Assembly (NCBI GenBank): GCA_002286715.1
Contig: NSJX01000007.1
Location: 127,863-191,862 of the forward strand
DNA from: Dentipellis sp. KUC8613
Taxonomy: Eukaryota > Basidiomycota > Agaricomycetes > Russulales > Hericiaceae
Direction of reading: 5' to 3'
DNA length: 64,000 nt
Of this stretch, positions 35,712-48,152 are shown one piece after another. The notes under the pieces were generated by a model. The model saw nothing but the letters and a program-made list of their open reading frames with translations. It had not been told where the DNA came from and searched no databases. The position numbers and the translations under genes are program-made. How positions within the stretch are numbered: position 1 is the first letter of the stretch; each line of letters starts with the position of its first letter.

Positions 35712-38700
35712 ATAGGGACCATAGGGTAGATAAGAGAGACGCATAAACGTAAATGTAGTTGTACGCTTCGAAATAGACTGATTGTGCATGATGCCTGCAT
35801 GCTATCGAAACTGTGCGATAGGACGTTCATTCCAGGGTCGTAGCGGCACGGTTATCAATACAAATTCCCCGACTTGAATAATAAGATAGAGTCGGCCGAG
35901 ACGGTGACTAGCGTGTGGTGTCTAGTGCATGACGCAAAATATCCTGAGTAACATCCACGGTGCCATGGGTAGCGAAAGACATATCTAGGACTTTAGAGCC
36001 TGCTACCTCCGCAGGCTGAAGTTCGGGGACTTCTGAACTTCTGGAACTTGGCTGGACGCGAAGTGCGAAGCGAGTGAGAAATTCGAGTGGGACTCGAGAG
36101 TGCGAGTGAGAGCCTCGGAGAGCGGCGCCTGTGGCTGGGGAGGCTTCGGCCAATTGGTAAATGAATTCGAGGGTCTTAGTAAGAATAGCAATTAGGGAGG
36201 CCGCGTCGAGGGGCCGAGCGGAATCGAAATGGGGGAACTTCCATGCCGGCGGTACGAGGGCGTTGCGGCAACTCAGGCGTCCAAGCGGGGATATCGAGCG
36301 CGTTACGGCGTTCACCACATGCGTAATCAATGGCCAATCTCAGGTCGCTACAAAGCCAATTAGCTTTCACCATCGGGAGAGGCTCGGTGGAACCGACGCG
36401 TGCTACCATACAACGACATCCGGCGGCATCCAATCAGGAGAGGCAGCATTCAGTCATCGCGACTTCCGCCCGCTGCAGCCAACCAAGGAGCGTCAAGTCG
36501 CCGCTGCGGGTATAGGGGCTGTAGGTGTACGCACAGCGGGCGGCTGGCTTCTATCAAGAACGTGTGCTTGATGAGTGCGGAGGCGGCGAAGACTTCTTCG
36601 CCGACTCGAGACCGTGCGACAGGATAGGTCTTAGGATTAATCACCGTGTTGTGTGCGTTCCCTGGCGTTTCCACGCTCCTTGCGGTGCCGCGCGCTATCA
36701 AGGGCCTGTCAGGACATGACGATTACCTTACACGCGAGCTTCTCACCATGCACTTTTCATATTCGCGTAAGTTTGTTCGAACAAGCGGCCATGGCTCGGC
36801 TACGTACTTAGTAGGAGAGGTTTTGGAACATGGATGGATACCGTTGTCCCCGTATCCCACTTGTTTTCTGTATTCGTCATATCAAGCACAGTGTAGATAG
36901 TAGGTATCTTCTCACTCACCGGGCTTCTATTTGTCACAAGAAGCAATTCGCAGCCGTGGCAGGGCCAAAGTAAACGCGACATATTCTGTCAGCTTTATTG
37001 CGATGCCGACATGTCGACTTCCTGAGGCGCATCGGGCAACGTAGGGCACGTGTTGCTGATTGGACCGATAAAGTGATAGATCCAAGAACAAAAGTTTATC
37101 TATTGAATACGGTGCGTCAATACTGACGATGTGGCGTCAATGAGATGCGTTGGAGACACCTGTTATTAGGAGTGACGGCAACGCCGAAGAGGACGGGCGA
37201 TAACGTTTGGGCTGATCGGAGTCGGCAATTTGCGGTGTCAATTAGGTACCTTCAACGGGGAACCAACAGGATCAAGCGTGGAACCAACCAATGCGTGGCG
37301 AAGCGTGGGGAGCGACGTGCGGGCCACATTGTATGATGGGCGCTACTTGTCGCAGAACGACGGTACACGTCTGACAAGTGCCGGCACTGACGTCCGTTCT
37401 GATTCGACTGTGGAACATCACAACACAAGATATTGCGCCATGTGAAACGAAAGCGCAGCTCTTCATGTCAAGAGTCGCGGCGCGTACTCGTCGGGTAAGT
37501 CTTGACGCACGGGGGGAGATCGGCACCGCCAGTAACGGAGCTATGAAGAGAAAGCAACTGGCGCCTGAAGGCCTGAAAATCAAGGCTGGCTGGTATACGG
37601 CGGAGGTAGAGTTGCCACAAATGACGTAGAGTTCAAGTTCGTCCGGAAAGGTACTTAATTTAGCAAGCCAATCTATGGAAACACTGTCGATTCAGCGCTC
37701 ATGCAAGCGAAACTGTATTGAACGCACCGAAAAGGCATCTCATCGTTAAGTAGCCCACGCAGCCACAATGCCTCTGCAGTTCATACGTTCTGTCACTCGG
37801 CGATTGATTACTACCGCCATGTGACGATAGAAATCGACGGGAAGACACCGGCCAATTGAATCAGTGCCCACCTATCTGAAAGCTTGTGGGCAACGACCCA
37901 CAGAGACGCTCATCGGACCGAGGGTCCAGGCTACGAAGAGAATCGGAGAACGAGGTGGGTGCGTGGATTCATAGCTCGTTTTGCTCTATGCACTTCCTAA
38001 AAGGCAAAGCTACTGTCAGTGAGGCAAGGCGTCCCCACAAGTATGACGGTACCACGACGCCGTGAGGCCAAACACGACTGCATGGCACCCACGCGTCCGA
38101 CGTCGCCTAGCGCGTCAACGCGGGGGTAGGTGGAAACAACATTGGTGAGAGGAAAGAGAGGATATAGCTGAGCTGGATCCGAATCCATACTGAGGTGCAT
38201 TTGTCTCCGATGGCCGATGTTCCACCGACACCCGATCCTCTCGCACGCACCATGTCTGCATTGCTGCATCAGCTTCCCTGAATTATGGTTTATCTTGACC
38301 ACTGCGCCCTTTCAACGGCGTAATTCTGGCATGTAGGAACCTCGAGAGACAGGTACGGAGGAGGGATTGATTGGAGAAATGCCCTGATCTTCGTTGGCGA
38401 GCCGATGCACGGCGGCATTTGCCGGGATCTAAACTCCTCCGGTAAATTGCGGATTATTGGATCTCAGCGAGAAGTAGTATGCTGGAGTCAAAAAATACAC
38501 ATGCAGGCGAAGCGCTTCGAGGGCTGTCCTGAGAGGAGTTAACCCCGTCGGTGAGGGAGAAGACGAGGGGTGCGGGGGCAATAAAGGGGTTCTGATAGGC
38601 AAAGGAGGAAACCAGAGGGTAAGGTTGGGGGCCAAACTTGCGAGGCACTGCTGCCCATTGGGTGGTCCGCCTGGGCCGGCGCTGTCAAGCCGTGCAGTGC

Positions 38701-38956
38701 AGTCCATGTCTCGACTCCTCTTTCTGTGGATCTTTCTTCCATTTGGTCATGTCGCAATGGGGGCGACCGCTCATGGGAAGGCTCGGCAGCGTCCTATCAG
38801 GCGTCCTGACTAAATCACAACATGCCGTTAACAATGGAGGCCCGTCGTCTCTACCGGATCGACGCTCCTCGAAATCAAACGCTCGAGTGGAACGCCTGTC
38901 CGGCGCCTGTCTTGTCATTGACCATTCCACCGACTTAAAGAGGCTTCGACAGCGTG
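35712..38956. other. Intergenic region, no supported gene
   Basis: 3.2 kb between the second reductase and the transcription factor. A 140-codon minus-strand frame at 35908-36330 has no ATG at its start and no family likeness. The remainder is short frames with mixed composition. It should include the promoter of the transcription factor. Confidence 0.5.
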
Positions 38957-41765
38957 ATGGAATGCCTGCTACCTCCCGTCCTTCCAATGACTTCCTTCGC
39001 TCCACATCTCTGCGACTCGTACCAGTCTTCGTCTTCGTCTTCCATCCCCATGTCTGTTTCACCGAAGCTGGATGATCTCTCTTCCCGAATGCGATGCCAC
39101 AAAGGCAACAAACCTTCTCTTCCCCAGACTAAGCACTGTCCTCTCTGTCCTGCCAAGTTCACCCGCACCACTCACCTCAACCGCCATCTTCGAACTCGTG
39201 AGTCCAGCTTCTTCGATCAAGATCTTCCCGCACTCATCTCGGCTCTTTAAGACTCTAACGAGCGACTTCATCGATGCGACGTACGTTCTCCCATCTTCTG
39301 CTCTACGTATCCTCACTCTCCCTGTAGACTTGCTTATCCGAGTTCACGCGAAGCGACCTGTTGACGAGACACAAACGAAGCTGTGGTGACTTGTACGTAG
39401 CTAACATCAACCTCTGTATTGTAGGTGCTTACGTCTCCCAGGCTCAACCAGAACAAGTCGCGTCGCAAGTCTTGTCAGGCTTGCGCCGAGTCGAAAGTCA
39501 AATGCGACCTCAAGGAGCCATGTACCAAGTGCATCTCGCGCGGCCGCGAGTGCATATTCATCAATGACCCGAAGGCATCCCGCGATAAGAAGGCAGCAGC
39601 GGCAGCACGGAAACGGGCTAACAGTTTACGAGCGAAGTCCGTCGCTAGTGACGCCAGCCCCATTACCTCTCCCGGCGCCGCATCTCCCGCCAACTCTTCA
39701 GAGGGCAACCTGCCATCGGTGGGTGCTATCAGCAATGTCGAGGCCGAGGCGAGCGCCAGTCATCTGCAACACACTGCGCAGTCTTCCACCTTTGATCTCT
39801 CCTCTGAGATGAGGCCGGCTCTCGACTCTATTGACACTGCCGCGTTTCCTGAGCTCTCTGCTTGTACAACATCTAGCTCACCGTCCATGTCTCCTCGGTC
39901 AGACGCCTTTGACTTCCCGGCTGACTTGTCCTTCGGCATGGGATCGCAGATGGACGCTCTTGGCGATTCGCTAGCCAAGGTTATGCCCGCGGACGTTATG
40001 GATCCTTTCAGCGGTCGCTCTCTCCCGTTGCCAGATATGAACGCGGCCAGCATGGCCAATTTCTTTTGGGGCGATATGCAGCCAGCCGCCGGCGAAGCAT
40101 CCCTTTCTTCACTTCCTATAGACTTGATAGACGCTCAGCCATTTATGGCTTCCACTTCTCCCACATACCCTCCTCAGCACTCCGGACCCCCGCCATTATC
40201 CACCACTTCTATCCCTGTTTCACATTCAGGACATCAGCATGGGAGCTCGACGCCAGTCATTGCGTCAGCCCCCGATGAGCCGCCAGAGACCGAGCTACAG
40301 CATTATTGTGCGTTGCTTTCCGAATTCGTAATTCATCAATTAACCCCTTCCTTCTAGTATACTTATTTTTTTCCGCATTTTCTCATCATCTCTCGATCCT
40401 GCATGCGCCCACGTGGACGCCAGAAGGGAAGCCACCCGTCTTGATTCGCGCAATGCAAGCATGTGGTGCTTTGTTCGTGCGCACACGTATTGCGAGTGCC
40501 TTTGTCTCGAACACCCTCACCAATATCCGTGAGATTCTCATTCATGAAGTGGTGAGTGTACCTATCTATCGCGGTGGACGGCCTTCTGATTGGTACGGTC
40601 TTAATCAGGCGAAGAATCCCTCCGACTCCGAACAACAGGCATATCTGATTTTGGCCTGCCTTCTTCTCCAAGTGATAGGGCTTTTCCATCAACCGACCGA
40701 CCAGGCTGCGACTTCGAACATCTATCATGGAATGGTTATTATGGTGCGCTTCCTACAATAAACGATCTTTAGACGCCGAGCTCATAGCGCGCACGTTCTG
40801 CAGATGATTAGGCGCTGCGGACTGATTCAGAAATGCAGCAACTGGACGCCTCCGAGCCTATCTGATTCCGCGTCTATCGATGCGGCATGGAGGGACTGGA
40901 GTACACAGGAGACTATCAAACGGTATGAGCCAATCGATAGAGGAAGACAATCCGCTTCTGACTTCTTCTCATTAGGGCGCTGATGCTGGCCTATCTGCAC
41001 GACACCTGCCATTGTGTCTTTTTCTCCCTCCCGCCCTCGTTCTTCGAGTCGGAGGTCGACCTGTGCCTACCGACAGAGGATGCCCTGTGGAATGCCAAGT
41101 CGGCGCAAGAGTGGTACGAGACACTGCAGAGGCCAGCGCCTTACGGGTCTATCTCGGCACGTCTGAGAGGCTACAGCATGCAGCACGCGATCTCGAACCT
41201 GAGCGACAGCCGTGTCTCCTCCGTCTCGCTTGCGATCTCCCCCTTTTCGCACTTCATCCTCATTCACGCCATCCTCCGCTCTATCTACACCGTCGGGCTC
41301 GAGATGCCGACGTCGCGCCCGCCTTCACCACGGCCCGATGCGACCAGTCCAATGTCGGCTACCAGTCCCGACGGTGGGCGGATGGACGGCCAGATCATCG
41401 CGTTGCAGGCGGTTCTCCAGAAGTGGCTACACAGCTGGCTGAACGCGCCCGACGCATCTGCCTCGATCAAGGGTCCGGAAAGCTTCATGCAGAACGCGCT
41501 GCCCTATTTCTGGCTAGCTCAGGTATCACTGCTCGCGTTCCAGCAGGGCGTGCCGCCCATTGGCTGCCCTAGGTCTTGTACGCCTGAGGCGCGGCATCGC
41601 GTCTTGCGGCAGTGGCTGCACCACATCCGCGACTTCTTGCGCAGGGGCGAGCAGGCACCCGCGACGCTCTGGGACGACCTCATGAAGATGGTCGAGGTCA
41701 ACAACGGCGATGCGGACGCCGCGCGGCATCCGGAAGGACTGTTGTCTCCATTTTTTGAGCTATAG
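38957..41765 (+). CDS. Transcription factor with two C2H2 fingers, Zn2Cys6 cluster and fungal TF domain
   Basis: Exons 38957-39197, 39252-39280, 39328-39392, 39442-40307, 40358-40551, 40609-40743, 40804-40922 and 40976-41765 give 812 residues. Two C2H2 fingers lie in tandem: CPLCPAKFTRTTHLNRHLRTH, split by the first intron, and CDTCLSEFTRSDLLTRHKRSC. Directly after comes a binuclear zinc cluster, CQACAESKVKCDLKEPC and then CISRGREC, followed by a basic Ala/Lys/Arg stretch. The middle is Ser/Pro-rich with acidic patches, and the C-terminal half has the helical pattern of the fungal-specific transcription factor domain (HAPTWTPEGKPPVLIRAMQA; SFFESEVDLCLPTEDALWN). The start is the ATG at 38957; the frame opens three bases earlier at a GTG. 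Its place beside the second reductase makes it a candidate pathway regulator, though it could be a general regulator. Confidence 0.88.
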
Positions 41766-44588
41766 CGTTCACTTTTTTGGGGCTACTAGTCGATTTTCTG
41801 ATTCTGCTTTTTCTTTATTACGATCACTTTGGAAGCACTGTACTCTAACAGACAGATACCATGCTATGTCGTCCCCGCGCGCGGCCGCTCTGGCAGAAGC
41901 CGTTTGTATCGATATGCACGTACAGTACGTAGACGACCCAAGCCACGCCCACGATATATATAGACATACCCATGCCTTTTGAATACCGCAGTATGCGGGA
42001 TATGTTTTATCTCCTCCGCGCTGCGTATGACAGGATCCACAAGGCTCTGCTTCCAGCGGAAGTCGGGTCGCAGTACGACAAATGTGCACTGACAGGCCAA
42101 GCGTGCGAGACTTATTGTCGTGGGCGAGCACGTTCACACTGCACGGTGCCCTGTGCTGATCGTGTTCGCAGATTCGGACAATAACAGAAATAGCCGGCAT
42201 ATCGGCCACAGGCAATTGGCAGGAGGCAACCAACTGAGTAGCGGTAACGTATACCTGAATCAGCGAGCTCAAGCCTCGGGGACATCCGAGCGCGATGTCG
42301 CTTCGATTGAATCGCTGTCAAGAGAATAATGAAATCAGTCTTCTGTCAAGCGGTCCCTCCGCACAGACCCAGGTGATAGGCAAGCTTCGGCTCACCTGGG
42401 CAGCGAAGGAGCAAGCTTATCACGAGCGAAGCGTTGGATGGTGAGGAGTATGCGGAGCTCCTGGACCTGCAGTCCGAGTGCTATTCGGAACGAAGGGCTT
42501 CCTTTTCCTTGTCTCCGTTCCAACCCGCGCTTCGTTACACTGCCCGGAGCATATCAGAATCGCCTGTGATGACGACAGGAAGCTCATCGCCAAAAGGAAA
42601 GTGATATCGGTGGCCCAGCGGCGACAGCCCTTCGAAACCGAATGTTGACGCAATCTACGCGGAAATTTGAGTGTCAGCCGTTGGCGCTTTGCTGTCGAAG
42701 ATCCAGACAAACCCATGTGCACGCGGCGACGGCGTGGCCACTATGACATGGTATGTTTTGAATGCGCCTGTGGGAATTGAGGATAGGGTGGTGAAGACAG
42801 ATGTCACGTCTCATAAAGCGCTGTCGTAAAGCTGGGGAAGGTGGCTCCCGGGCGCGCCTCGACGACGTGACGGAATAGCATGCCGGGGTGGCACTGGCAG
42901 CCTGGAAGATGCAGGCGCAGGCGCAACTTGTGCCGAGGCGACAGTACTCTGGGCCGGATGTGCCGAGACAAGAACGGCTCATGCCCTTGAGCTTCGCCGC
43001 TGGCAGGCACCCCACCTTAACAGCGCGCGAACCCGAAGGAAAGGGGGTGCAGAGACGCACCAGCTTGATAACGTTGACGTGGTGTGTAGGCTTCGGGAAC
43101 TGACAGCCGGTGGAAATAAACTATCAGAGAGCGCCCAAACATCGCACAAACGCGTCGACGTATTGTGGGATCTTCAAGACAGTCTCGGCCGATACGAATG
43201 TGGGTACTGCGCATTCGGTCGGAGTTGTGTAGACTGTGGTAATAGGTATGTGGAAAGCTTAGACCTTGACATCTGTTCACGACTAGACGTGATTGCAAAT
43301 CCACCCATACCTTACTGAATACGCACATTGGACTGTATAGAACACATCAAAGTACTGACAAATGACGTCAGTTGATAAAACATAGCAAGGCTGGCGAATA
43401 ACACACTGGGATGGTTGGAGTGAGGATGTCAGATAATCCTCCACACTCGACAACAAAACATGCGGTAGCCTCCATCTTCACCAACGGTACATTCGAGTAT
43501 ACGGTTCCCGAAAAAATTCTGACAAGCGAGGGCCGCGCCACTGACTAGTCAGTTTGCATAGAGATGTAACTTGGAGAGACAAACGGTTCATCCGTCCTCC
43601 AGTTGGAGAAACAGCACAACCTCCGGGAGCCGCTGAGCCCTAGCGTCCTGTTGGAAGCTCGAAGAAAGCGCTCAATCAGAGCTGTTTTCAGGTGGGTACG
43701 GCAGCGTGGTAATATGAAGGCCAATACTTGTATGTGGGAATACCGTTGCCCGAGCAGCTGAGAAGATGAGTCGGACATGACTCCATGAGCATGCCTGTCA
43801 CATAGACCTCCAAGGGCGGAGTCGACATATTGTTAACGGACATAACATTTGGAAGAAACTGAAGATGCAGCGATCAGGGACATACCTTGACGTCGCATAA
43901 GGAGATTCGTAGAGCGCTAGACATACGCGGAACCTCGCCTGTGCCCCGTGTTCACCGTGGTGAGCGGGTCTGATGCGGCTGGAAGCAATGCGGGCAAAAC
44001 TCATTGTTGAAGGATGTACGTGTAGTGTCACAGTAGACAAGCGCGCTGTCGGACGATGCAAATCCTGATCAGGAGCAAAACGCCGCATCAACCTGGATGG
44101 CGTGGAATGGAAATGAAACGGTTAAACCAAAAAGTCAATGAAGATGGTCAGCTGCAGAACAGGTAGCACTCGCCTGTGGAAGCCGTATGAAGCCAAAATC
44201 TGTTTCAGATACCATGATGGCGCTGAGGTTTGTACGCTCCATAGGTGGCTCATGGCAGATGGACACAAGTCTAGGGTCCGAGCTCCTCGGGCATTACAGT
44301 AACACTCCATGTAAATGTTGTAGTCGGAAAGGCCAGAACTTGCTATGTCCTGTAGAAATCGAGGGGACTTGAAGAAATCATGACCTGGGTCTCGTGACCA
44401 AAGTTCGAGGCTGCCTATTCGGGGATATTGATTTTCCAAAAGAAGTCGGCAACAGCCTGTAGCCTTGGCCAGTCAAGCAACCAGTGACTAGCAGACAGCC
44501 AACTCGGTCGTTTCCAACTTCTGTCGACGAGCTTTCTGACTTCCTACTGGCACACTTCGAGAGCGCAGGGCGCGACTGAACCATAACT
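41766..44588. other. Intergenic region, no supported gene
   Basis: 2.8 kb. All open frames are about 130 codons or less, overlap on both strands and could not be joined through splice sites into a recognisable protein. It probably marks the right border of the metabolite cluster. Confidence 0.5.
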
Positions 44589-45606
44589 ATGTCTTTCTTC
44601 AATTCTATTGGGTGCGTAACCAGCCAGATGTTATGTCGGTCAGATGGTTGCATCCTCTAATATTCTGACTACGTTACGCTCAGCCGCTCCATGCAGCGAT
44701 CAGGACCTCGAGGGCCGAAGCGATCTCCTACCCCGACATCGTCGACGTTCCCGAACTCTGTGAGCGGTAGTGACTCGATGCCTCCGCCATCCCCTTCTTC
44801 CACATCCGCCCCGAAACCGCTGTACCTGTGCAGTCCATTCGTAGAAGCTGCACTTGTCAAAGGAAATTTCAAGACCATCGTGATGCTACCCAAGTATGTA
44901 GATATTATGGAATGGGTTGCGGTCAACAGTGAGCCGTTCATCTCTCTCCTGCGACCTCTGTCTAAATCTCGCGTTCTTCCCCGCGTAGTCTTCGACTTCT
45001 TCCAAAACCTGAATATGTTCTACGGCGTCATATCGGAGTGCTGCACCCAGCAGTCATGCCCGTCAATGTCAGCGGGCCCTGCGTGAGTCGCGTGTATCAC
45101 TCCACGACTTCGCTGCCTGATCATGCTACGTATGATACACAGATTGAACTACACCTGGATCAATCAAGATCGCAAGAGCGTGCAGCTTCCAGCGCCCACT
45201 TATATTGACTATGTCATGACTTGGGTACAGAACCTTCTTGATGACGAAAACACATTCCCTACCAAGTCAGGTTCGTGAACGTGGATCAGCTCGCCTTCGT
45301 TGCCTTATTAATTGTGCACATGGTATAGGTCATGAATTCCCACCCACCTTCCCGCAGACGATCAAGCACGTCTATCGGCAGCTCCTCCGAGTCTTTGCGC
45401 ACATCTATCACGCCCATTATCCGGCTATTCTTCATCTGCGATCAGAACCACATTTCAACTCTCTCTTCGCACATTTCCTAGCCTTTGGCCGTGAGTACGA
45501 GCTTCTCGACATCAAAGACGTCCGCGGGACGCCGGGGCAACCTGCGATTGGGATCGGTGCTCTCTGGGAGCGGTGGAAGGACATGGGAATTCTGGAGGGT
45601 CAATAG
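44589..45606 (+). CDS. Mob1/phocein family protein
   Basis: Exons 44589-44611, 44684-44928, 44989-45082, 45143-45270 and 45329-45606 give 255 residues. After a short MSFFNSIGRS start and a Ser/Pro-rich stretch, the sequence follows the Mob1/phocein fold: VMLPKYVDIMEWVAVNIFDF, NLNMFYGVISECC, SAPTYIDYVMTWVQN-like segment and FPQTIKHVYRQLLRVFAHIY. The zinc ligands Cys-Cys and the late His pair (HIYHAHY) are in place. Mob proteins are kinase adaptors: they bind and activate NDR/LATS-type kinases in mitotic exit and morphogenesis networks, or act in STRIPAK. Which Mob class this one belongs to was not decided. It is a conserved cellular gene and not part of the cluster. Confidence 0.92.
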
Positions 45607-46319
45607 GTTTCCAGCGCAGCAGCCCTCGAGTTCTGCGCGAGGCGTGATGCATGATGGCTAGGCTCCGAAGTTCACGCTTGGGGTCATGCATGAATCCGAC
45701 GCGTGCATTGGGCAGGTCTTATCGTGTAAGTATACTTTCCGTCAGGTGTTGCGGCTCGGTACCGTAGGCACTTCATTTAACATTGTGCTCAGCGAGTTAT
45801 ACCCATTATCACAAACAAATGCGATCGCACGTAGTTCCATTATACCTCATCTAGAATGTTGCAGAATCAGATATCCTCGAACAGACTATTGCGACGTGTG
45901 ATTCCTGAAGTCGTCTTACTAGCCAAATTGCAGAATCCGTCGACATATAGCATACATTTTTCGACGGGTGCGACAGGACTTGCCGTCGGTTCTCCTGATC
46001 ATTGTTTGGCGTTGTTGTCCAAGAGCTTCCGATTTCAACAGATGCAAACAGACCAGTATCTACGTCGCCAACATGACTCCATATTCGGAAACACCGTAAG
46101 GAGCGGATAACCACCAAGAAATCAGCCTTTTCTTTCTCTAGCTGGTTTATAGTCTTTTCTGAATTCGCACAGGATATCACATCATACTTCTTCGAATTGT
46201 GACTACTAGGCTTCGCTTGGACCCGAGACTTACCAGCGACCTCCTTCATTGGTAAGCATGAATAATACGCTTCGTAGCTGCCATTGTACGGTCTTCCTTC
46301 ATCTCTTTCCAGCTTGAAC
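45607..46319. other. Intergenic region
   Basis: About 700 bases between the Mob gene and the decarboxylase. A minus-strand open frame that overlaps the decarboxylase 5' end is judged a shadow. No other feature was seen. Confidence 0.5.
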
Positions 46320-47138
46320 ATGCCTGCCGTGCCCAAATTCATCGCTTCTGAGAGAAGACGGCCAGACACCACACACGTTGTCTTGATGCTGTCAGGAAGT
46401 GTTGCATCCATCAAGGCTCCTCTAATTGTGAAGGAGCTTCTAACGGTATGTTTTGTTTGTGCACCAATGTATGACTACTATAGGAAGTACCAGTATAGCA
46501 ACGTGGCCGTCGAAGTGGTCGCCACCAAAGCATCTCTGACTTTCTTCCGTCCGGAGGACATCAGAGCGCAATGCGTAAACGTCTGGGTTGACGAAGATGA
46601 ATGGGATGTATGTAGCCCTTTCCATTCACTTTATTCGGGCACTCACAAGCCGTTGACGCAGCCGGATTACAAAATTGGTGATCCAATTTTGCACATAGAA
46701 TTGCGCCGTTGGGCAGACATCGTCCTCGTTGCACCGTGTTCCGCGAACACCCTTTCGAAGATTGCAAACGGCACATGCGACAACCTCGCGGTGCGTTACA
46801 CGGTCTGTTACTGCCGTAGGGATGAGCACTCTGAGCACCTTGATTGCCTGATACAGACATCCCTTCTACGCGCCCTCGCGCCGACTACGCCCACGTACAT
46901 CTTCCCAGCAATGAACACGCTCATGTACGAGCACCCTCTTACCGCCCATCACCTACGCACTATCCGCGAGATCATCGGTTATACTATCGTCGGGCCTATA
47001 TCAAAGGGGTTAGCGTGCGGGGATGTCGGGCTCGGAGCGATGGTTGAATGGCGGGACATCGTAGGTTTGGTAGTGGAGAAGTTTCGACTGACGAAGATCT
47101 CTGGTGACAACGGCACCTCAACTCCTCCGACACAGTAG
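46320..47138 (+). CDS. Phosphopantothenoylcysteine decarboxylase (HAL3/CAB3-type flavoprotein)
   Basis: The whole span reads open, but three internal stretches with splice signals (46446-46487, 46608-46661, 46791-46856) interrupt conserved blocks and are best removed, leaving 218 residues. Conserved family blocks: LMLSGSVASIKAPLIVKELL (FMN loop), VEVVATKASLTFF, IGDPILHIELRRWADIVLVA, PCSANTLSKIANGTCDNL, PAMNTLMYEHPLT, and GLACGDVGLGAM with the catalytic Cys. The enzyme removes CO2 from 4'-phosphopantothenoyl-cysteine to form 4'-phosphopantetheine in coenzyme A synthesis. It is short, without the acidic tail of yeast Hal3. The first intron would be only 42 bases with an AAG acceptor, so that border is the least sure. 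Coenzyme A supplies the pantetheine arm of the cluster's carrier domains, but the neighbourhood is probably chance. Confidence 0.9.
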   Translation: MPAVPKFIASERRRPDTTHVVLMLSGSVASIKAPLIVKELLTVCFVCAPMYDYYRKYQYSNVAVEVVATKASLTFFRPEDIRAQCVNVWVDEDEWDVCSPFHSLYSGTHKPLTQPDYKIGDPILHIELRRWADIVLVAPCSANTLSKIANGTCDNLAVRYTVCYCRRDEHSEHLDCLIQTSLLRALAPTTPTYIFPAMNTLMYEHPLTAHHLRTIREIIGYTIVGPISKGLACGDVGLGAMVEWRDIVGLVVEKFRLTKISGDNGTSTPPTQ

Positions 47139-48152
47139 ACTGCAGTTCCGGGTGTACCGATGTAAGAGTATAAATCACACATGGAGATTCGACACTACTC
47201 ACGTTGTCCCAAGCTCATCTGCAGGCGCCATCTGTCAGACTAACTTCGGCCTCTTAATGGTATTGCGTGTGGTTATAGCGGCATGGGCCCAAGGGCTTTG
47301 GACCGACAATGCGCTGCGGAGGTTTTTTAGGCTTGTCACTACCTTACCAGCGAGTGTCGACGGTCTGATTCGCCGCTCTGGTGAAACCAAAGGTTTCGTT
47401 CCCGAAGGCGCGTAGATACTGTCAGAACAGCGCCGGCGGTACGTATGCCTGCGGTATCTGGACGTCTACTTGTAGTAAGTGGGTCATAATCCTTTCGGGA
47501 CGTCACATCCCTCTCAACTATTTCAACCATCCAAGGACGCTGTGCATGCAGTTCGATGCGCTGCTGTGTTCCGCATGGTTTAGCCAAGAAAATGTTCGTA
47601 AATTTGATATTTATTGACGCTCATTTATCGATGTTCTACATGTAAGCGAAAGTTAATTCGAAGTCGTCCGGCCGTGCGAGGTTCCGGCCAAGACTTGGGC
47701 GTCATGAACGGCGGCTTGATCTGCACTTGAAGTTCTCAATGCCGTTATGTCCTACCACAGCTCGTGTGCACTAGCCGAGCATACACCAGCCATAAGGTGT
47801 AAACCGATAACGGCCCGAACGAACAGGGGCTCGTTCGCTGTTCGCGGCGGCGGAAGTCGAGGTCAGAGCTTCAGTGTCATGTTGAGTCATTCCACCCGTC
47901 TTCCTTCGTCGGCCACAACAAGGGGTCGGCGTTTACGAAGGGCACCGGAGACCTTACGTGTGAAGCACGCAATGTGGCCCCCCGGTTCTATGTTTGATAT
48001 TATATTCTATCATGAGTATCCAGTACGTTAGACATCCGCATCTACAATTCAAGAAAAGCTCTACGCTGAACTGTCCGAATGGTATTCCGAGAAATCTGCG
48101 CGCGGAAGGCCTCGAGGGCTTCTAATCCGTTCTACTTAGGATGATCTGTATC
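47139..48152. other. Intergenic region, no supported gene
   Basis: 1.0 kb between convergent genes (decarboxylase on plus, DUF3605 protein on minus). Nothing beyond short open frames was seen. Confidence 0.5.

Noticed and set aside
33243..35789. Long minus-strand frames (33243-34208 and 34641-35789)
   Set aside because: Antisense shadows of the intronless reductase.
35908..36330. 140-codon minus-strand frame as a gene
   Set aside because: No ATG near its start, no recognised domain, no supporting splice structure.
45851..46414. 187-codon minus-strand frame
   Set aside because: Overlaps the 5' end of the phosphopantothenoylcysteine decarboxylase and lacks any family likeness.
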